Assembly: GCA_026545225.1 (NCBI GenBank)
Contig: CM048853.1
Coordinates: 42,734,755 to 42,798,754, forward strand
DNA: 64,000 nt
Direction of reading: 5' to 3'
Source of the DNA: Cornus controversa
Lineage: Eukaryota; Streptophyta; Magnoliopsida; Cornales; Cornaceae
The notes under the pieces: generated by a model
Seen by the model: the letters and a program-made list of their open reading frames with translations, nothing else
Databases searched by the model: none
Told to the model about the DNA's origin: nothing
Program-made: the position numbers and the translations under genes
In this document: positions 46,561 to 59,700 of the stretch, piece by piece
Numbering within the stretch: position 1 is the stretch's first letter
How the letters are laid out: each line of letters opens with the position of its first letter

Positions 46561-46756
46561 TCTGTTGTGTTGAGTCCATGGATTGCTGCATTATTGTGGG
46601 GACCTCAGCAGCCATATTGCAAATATAGCAGTGATAGCTTTACTTGATATCTCAAGATTTGAAGAGGCACTTCATAGCCACTCTCCTCTCCCTGCACTCT
46701 CACTCTTTCCTTCCGTCTGTTCTAATCTTTACCCAACAAAAAAAGAAAGAAAGAAG

Positions 46757-48872
46757 ATGGCTGAAGCTTTGGTGGGTGGAGCGTTTCTCTCGGCTTCCCC
46801 TCAAGTGATGTTTGATCGGTTGGCTACTCGCGAGTTCATAAACTTCTTTTCCAAACAAAAATTTGATAATGGACTACTAGACAAGCTGAAGCTAACCTTG
46901 ATGACCCTTCAAGTAGTGCTGGATGATGCCGAGGACAAGCAGATTACCAACTCAACAGTGAAAGATTGGCTCGACGGGCTCCAACATGTTGTTTACCAAG
47001 CTGATGACTTGCTGGACGAGGTCGCTACCAAGGCCTTGAGGGACAAGTTAGAAGCTGATGGTCAGCCCCAAACCCAAAGCAGTGGTTTGAGTCTGATTTT
47101 TCCATCTAATGAAGCAATTTCTGTTACGAATTAATTGTTTCGTCTCGACTCGTGCTTATCTTTCTCATAAAGCAATAGAGTCCAAGATGAAATAAGTCAT
47201 TAGTGATAGAAAGTGTGGAGCCTGATTATACTATTTTTTTTAAAAATATTTTGATAATTTTACACTTTATTATGTAGTTCTAGGAGGTGTCTATATATAC
47301 AATATAAACTCTTTGTAATTGTATCCGTTTCTCTCATCATAGTGAAAATCATACAACACCAAAGACGCAACTCTAGATTTTGGGTGAATCTTGTAAATCT
47401 GTGTCTGTCCTTGCGTGTTTGATATTTTTTTCTGTTAATTTTCGCAACAATCAGTAAGTTGGAGGATTTTGTTGAGCTAAAAAAGACTCTTGATTTGAAA
47501 ACAAATGTTGAAAGAAAACAATGGCAAAAAGAAGAAACTTCGCGAGTAAATGAATCTGAGGTCTATGGGAGGAACAACGACAAAGAGAAGATAATGAAAT
47601 TATTGTTGTTTGACAATGCAACTAGGAGTCAGATTCCTACTGTGATCCCCATTGTAGGAATGGGTGGGATGGACAACCCAACCCTTACTCAACTTGTATA
47701 CAATGATGATGAGGTAAAACATGGTTTGCATTTCTGATCCATTTGATAGTTACAAGATAATAAAGAAAATTTTGGATGATGTCACCAAATCAAACATCAA
47801 CGTCGACAATCTTGGTCATCTTCAAATCAAGTTGAAAGAGAGCTTTGTAGGGAAGAAATTTCTAATTGTTTTAAACAATGTTTGGAACTCCAATTCCAAT
47901 GACTGGGATTGTTTAAGAAAATCTTTAATTGTCGGAGCACGAGAAAGTAGTATTATCGTAACAACATGCATTGAAGAGGTCGCATCATTAATGGGCACCA
48001 TTCCTATTTATCACCTGGAGAAATTGTCATTTAAAGATTGTTGGTCATTATTTGCAAAGCGTGCATTTGGGAGCGAAGATTATATGGTTTATTCAGACCT
48101 AGAGAGCATTGGCACTCATTCAGACCTAGAGAGCATTGGCAAACTAATTGTGGAGAAGTGTAAAGGCTTGCCCTTAGTGGTAAAATCACTAGGAGGTCTC
48201 TTGTGGTCTAAATGGGATATTGAGTACCGAAAATATATATTAAATAGCAAGATATGGAATTTGAAGAGTGACGTTAATCCGGCTCTATGATTGAGCTATC
48301 ATTATCTCTCTCCACATTTAAAGCGATGCTTCGCATATTGTTCGAAATTTCCTAAAGATTACAATTTTGAGAAGGAAAATTTAGTCCAGTTATGGATCTT
48401 GTGCAACAGCCCAAAAATAATAAATTAGTGGAAGATGAAGGTAATTACTACTTTCATGCACTATTATCAAGGTCTTTCTTTCAGAGATTAAGTGACGACA
48501 ATTCTTATTTTGTTATGCATGACCTACTCCATGATTTAGCTCAACATATATCTGAAAAGTTCTGTTTTAGGTTAATTAGATGATGACAAGCCACTTGATT
48601 ATAGTATTTGTGAAAAAGTTCACCATTTCTCATATGTTCAGGGCCAAGACGATGAACTTAAGAAATTCAAGGTTGTCAATGAGGTCAAGTGTTTACGGAT
48701 TTTCATATCATTTTTAAAAGATAACCAATATCTTTTATTGGGCAATCAGGTACTACATGATATGTTTCCAACTTTGAGATGCTTAAGGGTGTTATCTCTT
48801 TCTCAATATTGAATTTCCGAATTACTTCAATCAATTGATAATTTGATACTTCTACGCTATTTAGATCTCTTT
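46757..48872 (+). pseudogene. CC-NB-ARC-LRR disease-resistance gene relic
   Basis: Members are intracellular pathogen sensors. ATG at 46757 opens a coiled-coil Rx-type domain (MAEALVGGAFLSASPQVMFD; LQVVLDDAEDKQI; WLDGL; DDLLDE). The frame stops at 47132, and about 320 bp of foreign-looking sequence intervene. NB-ARC resumes at about 47456. The P-loop reads GMGGMDNPTL, so the Gly-Lys pair of the usual GMGGVGKTTL is lost. Kinase-2 reads LIVLNNVW instead of LDDVW. GLPLVVKSLGGLL (GLPL) and FVMHDLLHDLA (MHD) are preserved. Frameshifts occur near 47735 and 48390, with stops at 48288 and 48582. A 27-bp tandem duplication creates a repeated SDLESIG. Only the start of the LRR region survives (LRCLRVLSLSQY, about 48775-48810). 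The alignment is to the family by eye. Clearly non-functional. Confidence 0.92.
47205..47452. mobile_element. Probable LTR relic inside the resistance pseudogene
   Basis: The foreign segment between the coiled-coil and NB-ARC parts starts near TGTGGAGCCTG and ends GTTAATTTTCGCAACA. A TCTATATATACA-type core and CCGTTTCTCTCATCATAG precede an end that resembles the R-U5 part of plant Ty1/copia LTRs. No convincing 5-bp target duplication was found, so the boundaries are approximate. Confidence 0.35.
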
Positions 48873-49324
48873 TTAACACAAATTTGACTTATTTGTCCTA
48901 AAATTTTTTTTTTAGGACTTATATGTCTTTCAATGAGAGAAGTATGAGTTATTGGTCTTAAATTTTTTTTTTGAAAACTTATTTAGTCTTAAAAATTTTT
49001 TTTAGGATTTTTTGTCTTTTAAGAAAAAAATATGACTTAAAGAGTAATTTTACCTAAAATAAAAAATGAAAAGAGTCAGAGGAATGATAAATCTGCACAT
49101 AAACGAGTTAGATTTAGGACATCAGGACATGTTAACCACTGTGTTGACTCTGCTTCCAACGTGACCCAGTTCTACCTACTCTCTATCCCTCCCTCCCTCC
49201 CTCCATACACACACTCTCTCTCTCTACTGCCTCTTTCCTATCATCCATGGCTTCCGAAGAAGATCCCACCATCTAATTTGTAATTTTTCTTTAGACCAAA
49301 CCTCTTCACATGTATCATCAGACT

Positions 49325-52300
49325 TGTAATATCCCAAAAATTTTAAAATATTTTTTTAAAATATTTTGAGGGTTAGATGAGTAATTTTGAGTATATATAA
49401 TTATAATATAATTATATATATATTTATGTTTAGCAAATAATATTAGGAATTTAAATTTAAATAGAATCCTAATCCTAATGAGATTATAACTACTAAATAC
49501 TCTCTATATAAATTATGTCTAGGGTTTAATATCGTAGAATATAACCTGAAAATTGTAGAAGCCGAGACGAGAGATAACGGCGACAAAGAGAGTTGCTTGG
49601 AATTACAGATGAAAAATTGGATTGAAGATTTAAAACAGGCAAGTTGATCTTGCATTATAATTTTGTATATGGTTGTAACTTGCCTATTAATATTACGTAA
49701 AATATTTTATATGTTTAAGACTTCCATTAAATAACAGATTGTAACACTGATTGTTTTATTCCTATTAACATCACATATAATTTGGATTAGTAATGCAAAA
49801 TGAAATAATTTCAATCAGTCGAATATTTTGCTATGTTTGTGTATATATAGATATGTATAGCCCATTCGTGTATATAATTGTATTGATAAGCATTCTTGTA
49901 GGTGTGTATATATAAATTTGTCAGCTATGTGTAATATATGATATAAATGTATGTGGACTAAATTATATTTATATTTAGGATACTGATATGTAGTGACGGT
50001 ATATGTTCAAAATTATATTTGGGATACAATACGGTGATATGCATTGATTTTATATGTACATAATTACATTTAGGTTAAAATGGGGAGATATGTACTTGCG
50101 GTATATAATTATATTTTACCATGTGGGTGATGTGTATATATAGAATTATATTTAGGATATAATTTTTGGGATGCGGTGATGTGTACCAATTCTATATGTA
50201 CAGAATTGCATTTAGGTTAAAATGGGGTTATATATACTTGCGGAATATAATTATATTTTATAACGTGATGATACATAGTGCCCTATATGCCTTATATTTA
50301 GGACCCAATGTGTAACATGGGGTGATATGTATTATATTTAGGATACAATGTGTATTTGCTATGTTATACGTACAGAATATAACATAGTGGCCCGTACAGA
50401 ATTATATTTATACATATAAAATTATATTTAGGATATAACGTTGTGATACGTAGTGCCCCTATATATACCTTATATTTAGGATACAATGTGTATTTGCGTT
50501 ATATGTACAGAATATAATATAGTGACCCTACAATCCTTATATTTAGGATACAATGTGTATTTGGGTTATATGTACAGAATATAACATAGTGACCCTACAA
50601 TGTGTAGTTGTGGCCCTACAATGTATAGTTGCAGAGTATAGTTACAGAATTCTATTTAGGTTACTAGGTGACTAACTAAAGATGCATACAGAACTATATT
50701 TAGGATACAAGAAACAAACAATCATACTCTACATTTAGATGACTTCAGTAGATACATGTCCTGAAATTTAGATGACTTCAGTAGATACATGTCCTAAATT
50801 GATATATTAAGTAATTCTTTTATATCAATATTTGATTTGAGTTTTGAGACTCAAACTAAGAGAATGATGTAAATTTTGAAGGCCTAATGTAACAGAAGTG
50901 GTCACTTATAAAGAATTTGTAAACTATTCCGATGTTCTGTTATATATGTAGATAGTTCTTGTAACAATTCTAGATATTTTCTAGATATTGGATAGTGTAG
51001 ATATTTTGTAAAAAAAATCTTGTGAAAATACAACCTGAATTATTTTGATGGTTTGTGATGGTATATTTGGAGAAGAAAATGATTTTCAAATAAAATAATT
51101 TTTTTATTAGTTTAAATTAGAGAAATTTAGGAGAAAATATTGTAAATATTCTAGAAATGATGAAAAGTTCAGGAATGATGTTTTTGAGCATAACTAACCT
51201 ATTTATGTGAAATACTTGAATTGAGAGTGAGTCAGGTGCTGAAATCGATTTAAAACTTGATAAAGGCTTGTTTAAGAAAATAAAATGATAAGAAATTAGA
51301 TTCTAAAATTTTATCGAGATCTATATTTGAGATTAAAGAACCTTCACAAATTTTTGTACTCTCACTAGTTACGTTTTGTCTGATTTGAGTAATAATTAAA
51401 GTGTATAGAAACACGTTGATCGATTATTGATTAAATTTTTTTTACTGTTATTGACTGCTTTGAGTAATGATTAAAGTGTATAAAGATACGTTGATTATTG
51501 ATTAAATTTGTTTAATGTTGCATATGTTTGATAAATCAGCATAATTGGTAATTAATGGATGTTATCTGATTAGTCGGAGGGTAGTCCGGGACTAACCCTA
51601 TGAGGACTTTGATAGGCATGGTCCGAGACCAGCCTATTTGGAAGTGCACTATCCTTTTTGTATGGCCATAAGGTTCAGCATACCCTTATTATGTGGATGT
51701 GATCCGGGACCATCTGGGTGAGTAGACGTACAAGCTCAGCCACATGTGTGATCTTCGATAGTCCGGGACTATGCGATGCACACCATTTTTGTTGGCTGAG
51801 TTAGCCATTTATTGGAGGGGAGCCCGGGGCTCATGTGAGATATGTGAGAAGTTAATAAGAATTAATCAGGATGTTGAATTGATTTATGGTTCATAATTGA
51901 GATAATTGTGACATAAATTAAATGGCGAGAACTTGGAGTTTTGATATGGTAATTAGTGCGTTATTAATTGTTATATGATATTGACGATGGTAACGTATGA
52001 AAATTATAAAATGACTTGAGATGAGTTATACGTGATCCATGCATTATATATGAGATTGTGCTTTTTTTTTTTAATTAATGTTTGATTAAATTATCTGTCA
52101 TTGAGGTAATATAATTGGTTGTTGCGAGTTACTTTTATATATGAGAATATAAGGTCGGGTCAATTTGCTGAGCAGGGAATGTGTTTAGCAATCCCTTGTT
52201 GAGCTTATGAGCTCACTCCTTAACAATTTTCAGGTACTCGTTGGGTATGCATGTGAAAGAGACCAATGGTGGAGATAGAGATCATCTAATTAGTTTAGTA

Positions 52301-52515
52301 CTTCTGTTATTGAGAACTCATGTAATGAGGATGAAGTTAGTTGGTGAAATTTGATTAGTGTTGATGTATGGATTTATTTAGTGTTTAATGGAATTATTGA
52401 ATGAAGATGATTTCATTTAAGGTTTTGTGATTAGTTGTGGATGTTATATTTAAATCATGCACTAAATTTAAGTATGGGACTAGAGTTTCCTATGTTTAAA
52501 TTTGGGGGCGTGACA
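49325..52515. mobile_element. Solo LTR or LTR-type element, 3191 bp, upstream of OASTL copy B
   Basis: Starts TGTAATATCCC and ends GGGGGCGTGACA (TGT..ACA termini), flanked by a perfect 5-bp duplication AGACT (49320-49324 and 52516-52520). Copy A has the intact sequence CATCAGACTTCTCAGAG at about 28000. No gag-pol domain was seen. The interior has degenerate tandem units around 49980-50620 (GTACAGAAT.TATATTTAGGATA) and GTCCGGGAC words around 51585-51830. Its length and TGTAATA start link it to the element at 38139-41384. Confidence 0.88.
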
Positions 52516-52520
52516 AGACT

Positions 52521-52958
52521 TCTCAGAGACCCAACAATGTGGACTCAAGCAGACAAGAATCAATCTATCTCAAACTCTCTTCTTCTCCTCAAAAATTGCA
52601 GGGAGGAAATAAAATTTTTGAGGAGAAAAGGAATGCAAGAGTCACTCAAGTTTCCAATTTTATAAAAGAACAAAAAAAAATATAAATTTTGTAAGGGTTT
52701 TCATTTTGGGTACTTCTTTCATAACTGAGATGGCTCGTCTTTGGGGACGCTGGCGACCGTGATGATGACTTCACCGGCAGTGAGATTGGAGGACAAGGTG
52801 GATTCCTCCTCTTCGTAAAGTGTAAGGAAAGAGAAGGATTTGGCAGAGTCAGTCACGTGGGTGAGGTGAAATAAAGAAAAAAAAAATACAAAAAAGAGTG
52901 TTAAGCGAAAGTGGCGACTGGCACTCCTCTTTTTTATATTGTTTTCTACGGGCAAAAT
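52521..52958. other. Copy-B-specific segment, no gene recognised
   Basis: The first 40 bp match copy A, then the sequence diverges. A plus frame (QADKNQSISNSLLLLKNC, ending at 52665) and a minus frame (52955-52719, ending GEVIITVASVPKDEPSQL) look somewhat protein-like, but I cannot assign a family. They could be fragments of a captured gene. Confidence 0.3.
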
Positions 52959-53085
52959 AGGTTCTGCATTATCAAAGTAATGTGAGAAAAAAGAAGGGAA
53001 CGACTGATATATATATATATATCCCGAAAGTCAAAGCGAACACACCTATATGCATTTGATTAAAATACAGTGGAGTACGAAGACA

Positions 53086-54054
53086 CCCTCGTTGTATAAA
53101 AAAATGTGCAAAATAATTCTTGATGTTTAACTAACACTATAGTTTCAAAATTGTTTAAATAAGAACAAATAATTAAATTTCCGATACCGGAGATAAGAAA
53201 TGACAAAATAACCCTTATGTAATAAAAAAAATTAAAGGGTTAAGTGCATAAAACACTCCGCTATATAAAAAAATGTACAAAAAACACCCTCGTTATATGC
53301 AGAAATGTGCAAAAAATACCCTCCAATTTAGTATATGCATGTCACCCCCCACTAGTTATCTCCGATATGCAAATACCCCCTCCAATTAGTTGATCGACAC
53401 GTTTGACTTAAATTTCTTTTAAAATTTCAAAATTACCTTTCACCAATTAAGACCTTGTTTGGCTTTTTCTTATCTACCATAACCATATATATATCTATAT
53501 GGATGAGAGAGAGAATCGAAGAGAGAGAACCCAATTTATACAAACAATTTCATTATATATATACACACACATTGTTATATGTCATCATATACACACTCTG
53601 TTACACACACATACACACTGTTACACACATATACACACACTGTTACACAGATAGATAATTGTTATAGAAATACCAATTAATGAAGATTACTACAACAAAT
53701 GCTCCAATTTACTACGATAAATGATGCATTTAACCCTTTAATTTTTTTTATAATATAAGGGTAATTTTGTCATTTCCTATCACCGGTGCCGAAAAATTAA
53801 CTATTTGTCCTTATTTGAACAATTTTGAAATTGTAGGTGATTAGTTGAATATCATAGGATGTTTTTGCACATTTTTGTATATAGCAAGGTGTTTTATGCA
53901 CTTAACTGGTGAAGGAGTAATTTTGGAATTTTAAAAAAAATTTAAGTCAAATATGCCGGTCAACTAGTCGGAAGGGGGTATTTGCACATCGGAGATAACT
54001 AGTGGGAGTGATATGCACATGCTAAATTGGAATGTGTTTTTTTTTAACTTAACC
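53086..54054. mobile_element. Fold-back Mutator-like element, second copy (left end truncated)
   Basis: It has the same X-Y-core-X'-Y' arrangement as 23234-24240: X at 53086-53238, Y at about 53239-53450, X' at about 53740-53905, Y' at about 53906-54054. The outermost bases of X (GGGTTAAGTGCATAAAAC) are missing, and the left flank abuts the duplicated OASTL 5' region, so the left end was lost in a rearrangement. Confidence 0.78.
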
Positions 54055-54061
54055 AGAGATA

Positions 54062-54474
54062 TATATATATATATATCCCGAAAGTCAAAGCGAACACACC
54101 TACAGTGGAGTGCATTCGATTAAAATACAGTGGAGTGCCGAAGACTCCCAAAAAAAAATTGACCTAAATCTGTAAGCTATCCTTTTGTTAATTCATTGTC
54201 AATTAATTTTATTTTATTAAAATAGCATATAAATCAGAGCTTGCTCTCTTTCAGCTTTTCAGGATGAATATGAATAGTAATACACACACATATATAGGGG
54301 TGTGTGTGAGAATCAAACACTGCACTGTTGTGTACCGGGAGTAAATGCATCCAAACAATATTGCCACCTTTCAAGTGCATCCAAACGGTACTACAGTAAA
54401 GCTAACATTTTTATCCAAAATCTGATTACGTGGGCGATTTCTTTGAAAACTTGCACTGTCAGGATATTATCGAA
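54062..54474 (+). repeat. Local duplicate of the OASTL-B upstream region
   Basis: CCCGAAAGTCAAAGCGAACA occurs at about 53024, 54077 and 55048. The block at 54077-54474 (through TGTGTACCGGGAGTAAATGC and ATCTGATTACGTGGGC) is repeated at 55048-55425, directly upstream of the OASTL-B intron. Copy A has a single equivalent (29688-29980), without the GTACCGGGAG part. Confidence 0.82.
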
Positions 54475-55028
54475 GAGAGAGAACCCAATTTATACAAACA
54501 ATTTCATATATATATATATACACACACATTGTTATATGTCATCATATCGCACACTCTGTTACACACACACTGTTACACACATATACATACACTGTTATAG
54601 AGAAAGAGAGAATTGTTATAGAAATATCAATTAATGAAGATTACTACAACAAATGTCCCAATTTACTACAATAAATTATTCATTTAACTCTTTAATTTTT
54701 TTTATAGCATAAGGGTAATTTTGTCATTTCCTATCTCTGGTACCGAAAAATTAACTATTTATCCTTATTTGAACAAATTTAAAACTGTAGGGGATTAGTT
54801 GAACATCATGGGATGTTTTTGCACATTTTTGTATATAGCAGGGTGTTTTATGCACTTAACTGGTGAAGAAATAATTTTGAAAATTTAAAAAAAATTGAAG
54901 TCGAACATGTCGGTCAACTAGCCAGAGGGGGTATTTGTAGATCGGAGATATGCACGTACTAAATTGGAATGTGTTTTTTTTGTACATTTTTGTATATAAA
55001 AAAAGTGTTTTTTTTCACTTAACCCCAC
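54475..55028. mobile_element. Partial fold-back Mutator-like element (core plus X' and Y')
   Basis: It begins inside the core (GAGAGAACCCAATTTATACA), joined abruptly to the duplicated upstream block. It continues through the microsatellites, X' (about 54690-54860) and Y' (54861-55026, ending CACTTAACCCC). The left arms X and Y are absent, so it arose through duplication or deletion rather than a clean insertion. Confidence 0.7.
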
Positions 55029-56771
55029 ACACATATATATATATATATCCCGAAAGTCAAAGCGAACACACCTACAGTGGAGTGCATTTGATTAAAATAC
55101 AGTGGAGTGCCGAAGACTCCCAACGAAAAATTGACCTTATCTGTAACCTATCCTTTTGTTAATTCATTGTCAACTAATTTTTTTTATTAAAATAGCATAT
55201 AAATCAAAGCTGCTCTCTTTCAGCTTTTCAGGATGAATATGAATTTGTGTGTGAGAATGAAACACTGCACTGTTGTGTACCGGGAGTAAATGCATCCAAA
55301 CAATATTGCCACCTTTCAAGTGCATCCAAACGGTACTACAGTAAAGCTTACATTTTTATCCAAAATCTGATTATGTGGGCTATTTCTTTGAAAACTTGCG
55401 TTGTCGGGGAATTATCGAAACTGGGTACTTGAAATCACTTCATCTTGCTTTCAGTTCTGTCATGTCTCTGCTAGTCAAATCAGTACTAGTTCGTTGTTTG
55501 ATTCTATGTGATAATAGCTGGATTTGATATCTTTTAGTGTTAGGCGTTTGATCTTCCAATATGTGTTGTTTGGTTTTTGATCTTTTGAGAAAATTTTAGC
55601 TTTTTTGTAATGATAATGTTGATTTGTTTGGGAATCTGATTTCCTGGAAAGCTTGAAATTTTGGGATTTTGAGGTATCTTGATGTTTAAATTTTTTTTGC
55701 TTCTTTTATGTTGGTTGATTGTGAATTTTGAGATTATCTTAGCTTTCTTCTTTCTATTTCTTTTTTTATTTTTTATTTTTTATTATCTGGGAGTAATTTT
55801 TTGGTGATTTGGAGAACATTCTGCCAGTTGGAGCATTTACAGTATATGGTAGTTGCAACTTGTTCTTTGCTGTTGATTTGCAATGTTTATGTTTTCTATT
55901 GATGATTTGGAATAATCTTATCTTAATTATTTTTTTTTGTATTACTTTAACTTTTAAGTTATTTTATCTTAATCTTGCTGCAATTTGTTTAAAATTTTTG
56001 CATTCTTGTGGTCCTTCTAACGTTGGGCTTTCAAAATTTTGATGGTATTTTGCTATTTATATTTCCTTGGTTATTTTCCATCTTGGTTTCTAATAATGCA
56101 TCCAGTAGATCCATCATTTGATCTTAATTTGTAATAGTTCCATTGTCAAATTCTTAATTACGCTGACTTATTTCGAAATCTGCATCTTTAATGTTGAGCA
56201 TCCAGCTTTTGGACTTGTTTTCGTAGTTGGAGGTGAAATTTTGGTAGATATCTAGATTGGTTAATGAGATGGCTGATTTCTTGGCCAAAAGAGTAGAGTC
56301 CACTTTCGTCCCCCTCGTGCTTTTGGGGAGTGTTCTTCTTGAGTAGGGAGGTGATTTGACTTGTGCGGGACATTTCTATGTTTGGTCCCTTGCTTTTTAG
56401 AAGCATCAATCACCCCTTTTCCTATTGCATTCCTCATTTTTTAAGTTTAATCGGTTTTGGTATATGTTTTTTTTTTCTTGGTTAAATAATATAGAAGCTG
56501 CATTGGAGTTTGAATTTATAATTTTGAATGCATTATTAAAATTTTGTTGAATAACAATTTTTTGACCCATATTTGGCTCATTTTGTTGGCTTTTGAGGAA
56601 TCAAATAATCGCGTTTTGCATATTTGCATTTGATCTGACTGCAGATTTTTTTACAATGAGTTCATTATTTATTACATATAGTATCATACCTAGGTTACAT
56701 AAAATCAACTGGTTTAATTATGTTTGACCGTTTCATTTCTTGAGCATAGTGCAGTAATTTGATAAGAAAAT

Positions 56772-59700
56772 ATGGAAGACACGCTTGCAATTGCAAAAGA
56801 TGTTACTGAAGTAAGTTTTCATCTGAGAGCTTCATTACTGATTTCAACCCTCAATCAGAGCGTAAAATCACTTTATTTCTTGCTTTCACAATGTACAGCT
56901 AATAGGAAATACTCCGATGGTATATCTTAATAACATTGTAGATGGTTGTGTAGCCCGTATTGCCGCCAAATTAGAGACGATGGAACCCTGCTCCAGTGTG
57001 AAAGACAGGTATATTCATCTTATTTCTCTTGTGGGATTTGTTACTTGTTGGTTTTGTAATTTGCTTTACAACCATGGTATGTTGCAATCATGGAAATGCA
57101 GGTATTTAGAAATGTTGAAATATGCAAATGAACGTCTTTCTTTCATGTAGGATTGGGTACAGTATGATCAAAGATGCAGAAGAGAAGGGCCTGATTACTC
57201 CTGGGAAGGTTAGTTGATTACTTTTATAGGCAATGTTCGGGTAAGATTTTTACCTTTCATAAAACTTGTATCAAATTATAGTAGGCTTTAGAGTTCAAAT
57301 GCAAATTATAAAACAATTTTATTCTTTCCACATGTTTGGGTGAGGCTAACTGTCCTATAGATTGCTTTAGAGTGATTGATGATCAAATCTTGGTTCCACG
57401 TTTGAAGAGAAACAAAGCTTGATTCACAGGGCAGTTTTTCATATGAATGGTCTGATTTATGTACATTTTGAACTGAATATTATCTGACCGTTTTTGAATA
57501 TGTGAAATAATGGTGGCTGAAGACGGTCCTTATTGAGGTTACTGGTGGTAATACCGGCATTGGTTTGGCATTCATCGCAGCTGCTAAGGGTTATAAACTT
57601 ATCCTGGTTATGCCATCTTCATATAGTATGGAGAGAAGGATTGTACTTCTAGCTTTTGGAGCGGAGTTGTACATCACAAATAAAGCCAAGGGCATTGATG
57701 GAGTTCTGCAAAAGGCACAAGATCTACTCGAAAAGACGCCGAATAGTTATTTTCTTAAGCAATTTGAAAATCCTGCCAATCCAAAGGTATTCTTCGCATT
57801 GATATCTTGTAATGTGTAAAGACGGCAGGAAAGTTTTAATGGGTTTGTCATTGTGTAGATTCATTATGAAACTACCGGACCAGAGATTTGGAAGGGCTCT
57901 GAACAGAAAGTTGATGCCCTGGTTGCAGGGATTGGGACTGGGGGGACAGTTACTGGTGCAGGGAAGTTCCTCAAGGAGAAAAACTCCAAGATAAAGGTTG
58001 GTCTGTGTGTGTATATAAAGAGAGAGAGTGATCATATTTTTCTATTTCCTATGTTGTGAGCCTTTCTTTTGCTTACATCTAGGTGTATGGTGTGGAACCA
58101 GCTGAAAGTGCCCTTCTAAATGGAGGACAGCCTGGTGAGTCACATTGTCTTACAAGTTACACACCTTACTAACTTCTTCTTTTTGGTTGTTGTATAATTG
58201 TGTAGTTTCGATATTATTAGGTACATAACACTCTTGTATAATTATGTGCTTGGCCGATACTTTTAGGTTTCATTGTACCACTATATCACCCTTTCTAAAC
58301 CATGTTATGAGATGTATTACATTAATGCATCATGTAATATAACAAATGAAAGATAAAATAAGATAACAAACTAAGCCCTTCATATATCTTCGAAAATATA
58401 TGCAATCTCTTTTTATTAAAAGATGCACTGAGGTCATGACACCTTGTTGGGAGTATTGCTGACATGTCTTTAGCTTTTTGCAAGGATTGCTGTGTTATGT
58501 TTTTAGGTGTTAATACTTTCCTTTTCTGATAGTAGGACCCTGTACCTCTCCTTTTGGTGGTGGCAGGACATACCACTCAAGCTAATAAGTGGTGGCAAGT
58601 TTCTGTGTTAGTACATTTCCAAGTTTGTGACAAACCTGATACTTAATTGTTCAAGCATATCTTTTCAGTTAGTTTGTTCACTCTTGTTCATAAGTCTAAG
58701 CAAGTTGTTTAGCTTAATTTCTACCAAATGTGATCTTAGCTGCCATTACGTGTTCCCTAGAGAGACTTGCCAAAGAAGTCTTCTTTAAGCAAAGCTATAT
58801 AGAATTGTTAGAGAAGAAAAACCCAAGGAGTAGGTTAAGCAAGTTTGTGGTGTCTGGCAATTTAAAATTGAAGCATCTGTTGTGGTGCTGCCATTCTCCA
58901 GTCTTTGGCAAAATTAAATTTTGACATGCGTTTGGTTCAAATTTCTCAATCAATTGAAATATTTCAGGGATCTTCATTTAAATTAAGATGTGGATAAGTT
59001 ACATGGAACTGATTATTATGTTTCAGCTGCTGTGTTCTAAGGTCTTGGATTAGTCAGTTCCCTGAAGCATAGGAGATGGGAACATGATGCATTGCTTCTA
59101 TATGCCCTAAATTAGGAAAGTGCAAGTCAGCTGGGAATTCATAGTGAACTAAAATTCTGTTTTCATCCTTTTATAACATGCCTGCGGGCTATATATTAAG
59201 TATTCGGCATGTCAACCATTTTCTTTTCTGACATGCGTATTTAAGGCATTTTATAATGTCCATTGATTGTGGACATGTATTATTGAGTTTGTGAATAGGT
59301 CATGCTCTGATTCATGAACAGGCTAGACCTTTGGTTGACGAAGCTTAGACAAGTTTAAATGGCATTAATTGAGCTTGGGACAAGTCTGAGCAGTTCAACC
59401 AAACCAGAGTTGAACACATCCTCCACCACCCTTGCAAGTGAATTAGCAGTATAATATTCAACTTAGTTTGTATTATTTGAGACAATTTCCTGTTATTTTT
59501 CCATGTGTCATGATGAATTTTATGTTTTCTCTTTTCAATTAATATAAATCACCATCATAGTTTCTTTTCTGTCATTGGATAGCCCATGGACTGGAATCTA
59601 TGTAACAGAAACAGAAATGCCTTCATTCTAGAACTCATACATGCTGTCTGGCACAGCAGCCCGAAAACATGAACTTATAATAACAAAAGCGGATGGAAAT

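Noticed and set aside
53455..54640. Frames with Tyr/His/Thr-rich repeats (HTHTLL, YTHTVTHIY)
   Set aside because: They are translations of CA and TA microsatellites in the core of the fold-back element.
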